A stretch of 6,933 nt of DNA. It comes from Candidatus Nitrotoga sp. CP45. Its GTDB lineage: Bacteria; Bacteroidota; Bacteroidia; Flavobacteriales; Flavobacteriaceae. The DNA is taken from assembly GCA_943329165.2 (NCBI GenBank), contig CALQCV020000099.1, positions 1 to 6,933 of the forward strand. Reading direction: 5' to 3'. Under the pieces are notes generated by a model that worked only from the letters and a program-made list of their open reading frames with translations, had not been told where the DNA came from and searched no databases. Every line of letters starts with the position of its first letter. Positions within the stretch are counted from its first letter, which is position 1. This document shows positions 5,830-6,933 of this stretch, piece after piece. Position numbers and translations under genes: made by a program.

Positions 5830-5837
5830 TAAATGTA
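5830..5837 (-). promoter_or_regulatory. Possible -7 box of the dienelactone hydrolase gene
   Basis: On the - strand this reads TACATTTA, one base from the TAnnTTTG consensus. No TTG is found at a normal -33 distance; the nearest is 12 bases upstream. If it is used, transcription would begin near 5826, below the ATG at 5830, leaving the ATG at 5806 as the start. Confidence 0.3.
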
Positions 5838-5881
5838 AAGAATAAAGTTCAAAACATTTGTTAATAGGGCAATAAATAACT

Positions 5882-5934
5882 AAACCACTATGGACTTGAA
5901 GTCTATAGGTTTGGTTGGCAGACTAAAAGTCTGC
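5882..5934. repeat. Tandem pair of hairpins with GACT/AGTC cores
   Basis: Hairpin 1: AAACC (5882-5886) with GGTTT (5908-5912), and TATGGACTT (5889-5897) with AAGTCTATA (5899-5907), with one G-T pair and a two-base AC bulge. Hairpin 2 follows after 5 bases: GCAGACT (5918-5924) with AGTCTGC (5928-5934), loop AAA. Both share a GACT...AGTC core. From memory, this type of unit recurs in Flavobacterium intergenic DNA, so it is probably a dispersed palindromic repeat. Confidence 0.6.
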
Positions 5935-5959
5935 TAAATTTGTAAAACTTAATATATCA

Positions 5960-6015
5960 ACACAAATTACACAAATTAGCACAAATTAATTTGTGAAAAT
6001 TTGCGTAATTTGTGT
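5960..6015. repeat. 56-bp nested palindrome built on CACAAATT
   Basis: An 18-bp left arm (5960-5977) and right arm (5998-6015) are complementary with one mismatch. Between them, separated by two bases on each side, lies a perfect 16-bp palindrome, CACAAATTAATTTGTG (5980-5995). The left half is also three near-tandem copies of CACAAATTA (5961-5969, 5970-5978, 5980-5988). The symmetry is much too strong for chance. I recall similar units in Flavobacterium intergenic regions, which suggests a dispersed repeat. Confidence 0.75.
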
Positions 6016-6284
6016 CAAACTTTTTAGAAGCTGAAAGCAAAATGCACTAAAGAGCATAGTTTCAACTATTTCTGAGACCAATAAACTACATCATTTATTA
6101 GAATTAAGGTGTAAACATTTAATTTGTTTAAGCCTTTTTTTAATGTATTTCTCAAAATTTATTTTATATCCAAGACTTAATTATTTCGTAATATTTAATG
6201 CAAAAAAATAGCGGGTAGTCTCTAACAGAAAACAAGAACACCGTTTCAAGAGCGAAACCTTTCGATTATAAGGCTATAATATAA

Positions 6285-6933
6285 TTATTCTACAGTAATT
6301 TTTTTAGTAATTCTTTTATTCGAGGTTTGCAAAACAGCTAGATAAATTCCTTTTGCCAAACCATCTAAAGAAACAGTTTCAATCAGACGCGCATTTTGTA
6401 AATCTTTTTTGAACACCACTTTTCCTTGAACATCAACTATTGAAAATGAATAATTAACTTCAGTAATTGACCCCATATTAATATTCAAAGTGTCTTTTGC
6501 TGGACTTGGATAAAAACTAACTTGATTATCATTTTGAAATTCACTATTTCCCAAAATTGATGTTGCTGCCACAGCGAAATGCATTGTGGCTCCAATTGTA
6601 GCTTTTGCAACATTATAATTATAAACCGGATCCATATTGGTAAACAAATCGGTATTGGTATGTTTATGGGTTGTTTCATTCGTTTCAAAAAGCCCGGCTA
6701 TAATTTCATTATTGCTTTGAAATGACATATAATCCGAAGCATAAGCATAAGAAAGTTTTGTGTTTAGAGGAGAATATAATTCGACACATGTCATCAATTC
6801 ACTAGTCATAATGCTTGATTGAGCATTATTTGTTGAAGGAGAATTATTAGTATCTCTTTCGCAAGTGATTGTATCATTAGTCAAACCTGCAACGCCACCA
6901 ACTTCATCCAAATTTAAAACCAAACGAATATCC
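6285..6933 (-). CDS. Secreted M28 family zinc peptidase with T9SS sorting domain (C-terminal part only)
   Basis: The frame is open from the stop at 6285-6287 to the right edge, giving about 215 C-terminal residues; the TTG at 6923 is an internal Leu codon. M28 enzymes are two-zinc amino- or carboxypeptidases. The first visible segment, DIRLVLNLDEVGG, holds the Asp that binds zinc (LNLDxVG). ASDYMSF stands where many members have SDHxxF. FETNETTHKHTNTD carries the C-terminal zinc-binding His (HT-x-x-D pattern), followed by a helix (YNYNVAKATIGATMHFAVA) that ends the catalytic domain. The last 75 residues are a T9SS type A C-terminal domain: VSFYPSPAKDTLNI, SIVDVQGKVVF, LAKGIYLAVL, and a KKITVE end. 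The product is probably secreted across the outer membrane to degrade extracellular peptides. The HxD, EE and signal peptide parts lie outside the window and cannot be checked. Confidence 0.88.
   Translation of the reverse strand, partial: DIRLVLNLDEVGGVAGLTNDTITCERDTNNSPSTNNAQSSIMTSELMTCVELYSPLNTKLSYAYASDYMSFQSNNEIIAGLFETNETTHKHTNTDLFTNMDPVYNYNVAKATIGATMHFAVAATSILGNSEFQNDNQVSFYPSPAKDTLNINMGSITEVNYSFSIVDVQGKVVFKKDLQNARLIETVSLDGLAKGIYLAVLQTSNKRITKKITVE

Larger units (their letters stand above)
5838..6284. other. Intergenic stretch holding two palindromic repeats and no gene
   Basis: About 450 bp between two - strand genes. No plausible coding sequence was seen on either strand. The part near the hydrolase gene holds two palindromic elements (5882-5934 and 5960-6015, listed separately). 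The remainder (6016-6284) is AT-rich without clear structure, apart from a 5-bp GTTTC/GAAAC hairpin at 6243-6258. That hairpin lies downstream of the peptidase gene but lacks a good T-run on the - strand. Confidence 0.5.

Noticed and set aside
5960..5988. Three CACAAATTA copies as a CRISPR-like or tandem array.
   Set aside because: The units are 9 bases with almost no spacer and form half of a palindrome. There are no unique spacers and no cas genes.
6485..6688. A 67-codon - strand ORF inside the M28 peptidase gene.
   Set aside because: It is an out-of-frame shadow of the peptidase and sorting-domain coding sequence.

Overview
The window is AT-rich DNA from a member of the Bacteroidota, most likely a Flavobacterium-like member of the Flavobacteriia. 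Three things point there. Two predicted secreted proteins end in type IX secretion (T9SS) type A sorting domains, which are known only from this phylum. Several intergenic regions carry promoter boxes of the Bacteroidota form (TTG, about 19-20 bp, then TAnnTTTG). The intergenic DNA also holds AT-rich interspersed palindromes of a kind I recall from Flavobacterium genomes. No plasmid, phage, insertion sequence or CRISPR signature is visible, so it reads as ordinary chromosome.

Layout: (1) bases 1-521, + strand, the 3' end of a large secreted SBBP/beta-propeller-type T9SS protein, closed by a strong intrinsic terminator at 553-582. (2) A 450-bp intergenic stretch ending in a good promoter. (3) ybaB/ebfC, a small nucleoid-associated protein (973-1293, +). 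(4) A low-specificity L-threonine aldolase on the - strand (1452-2477), convergent with ybaB. (5) A divergent intergenic region with a palindromic interspersed element of about 107 bp. (6) prfB for release factor 2 (2659-3754, +), with an intact programmed +1 frameshift. (7) lpxD, a lipid A acyltransferase, with its own promoter (3870-4868, +). (8) An inverted repeat touching the lpxD stop codon, then a promoter / compact RNA fold / terminator cassette (about 4940-5040, +) that looks like an independent small RNA gene. (9) An exported dienelactone hydrolase family protein (5039-5806, -). (10) A 450-bp intergenic stretch with two further palindromic repeats. (11) The C-terminal part of a secreted M28 zinc peptidase with a T9SS sorting domain (6285-6933, -), cut by the right edge.

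The genes do not form one pathway. They are mostly single-gene transcription units: housekeeping functions (nucleoid, translation termination, lipid A, amino acid metabolism) set between cell-surface or secreted enzymes. Three signals are worth most attention: the candidate small RNA at about 4973-5040, the prfB recoding site with a full Shine-Dalgarno in a lineage whose ribosomes mostly ignore such sequences at initiation, and the density of different palindromic repeats in the intergenic gaps.
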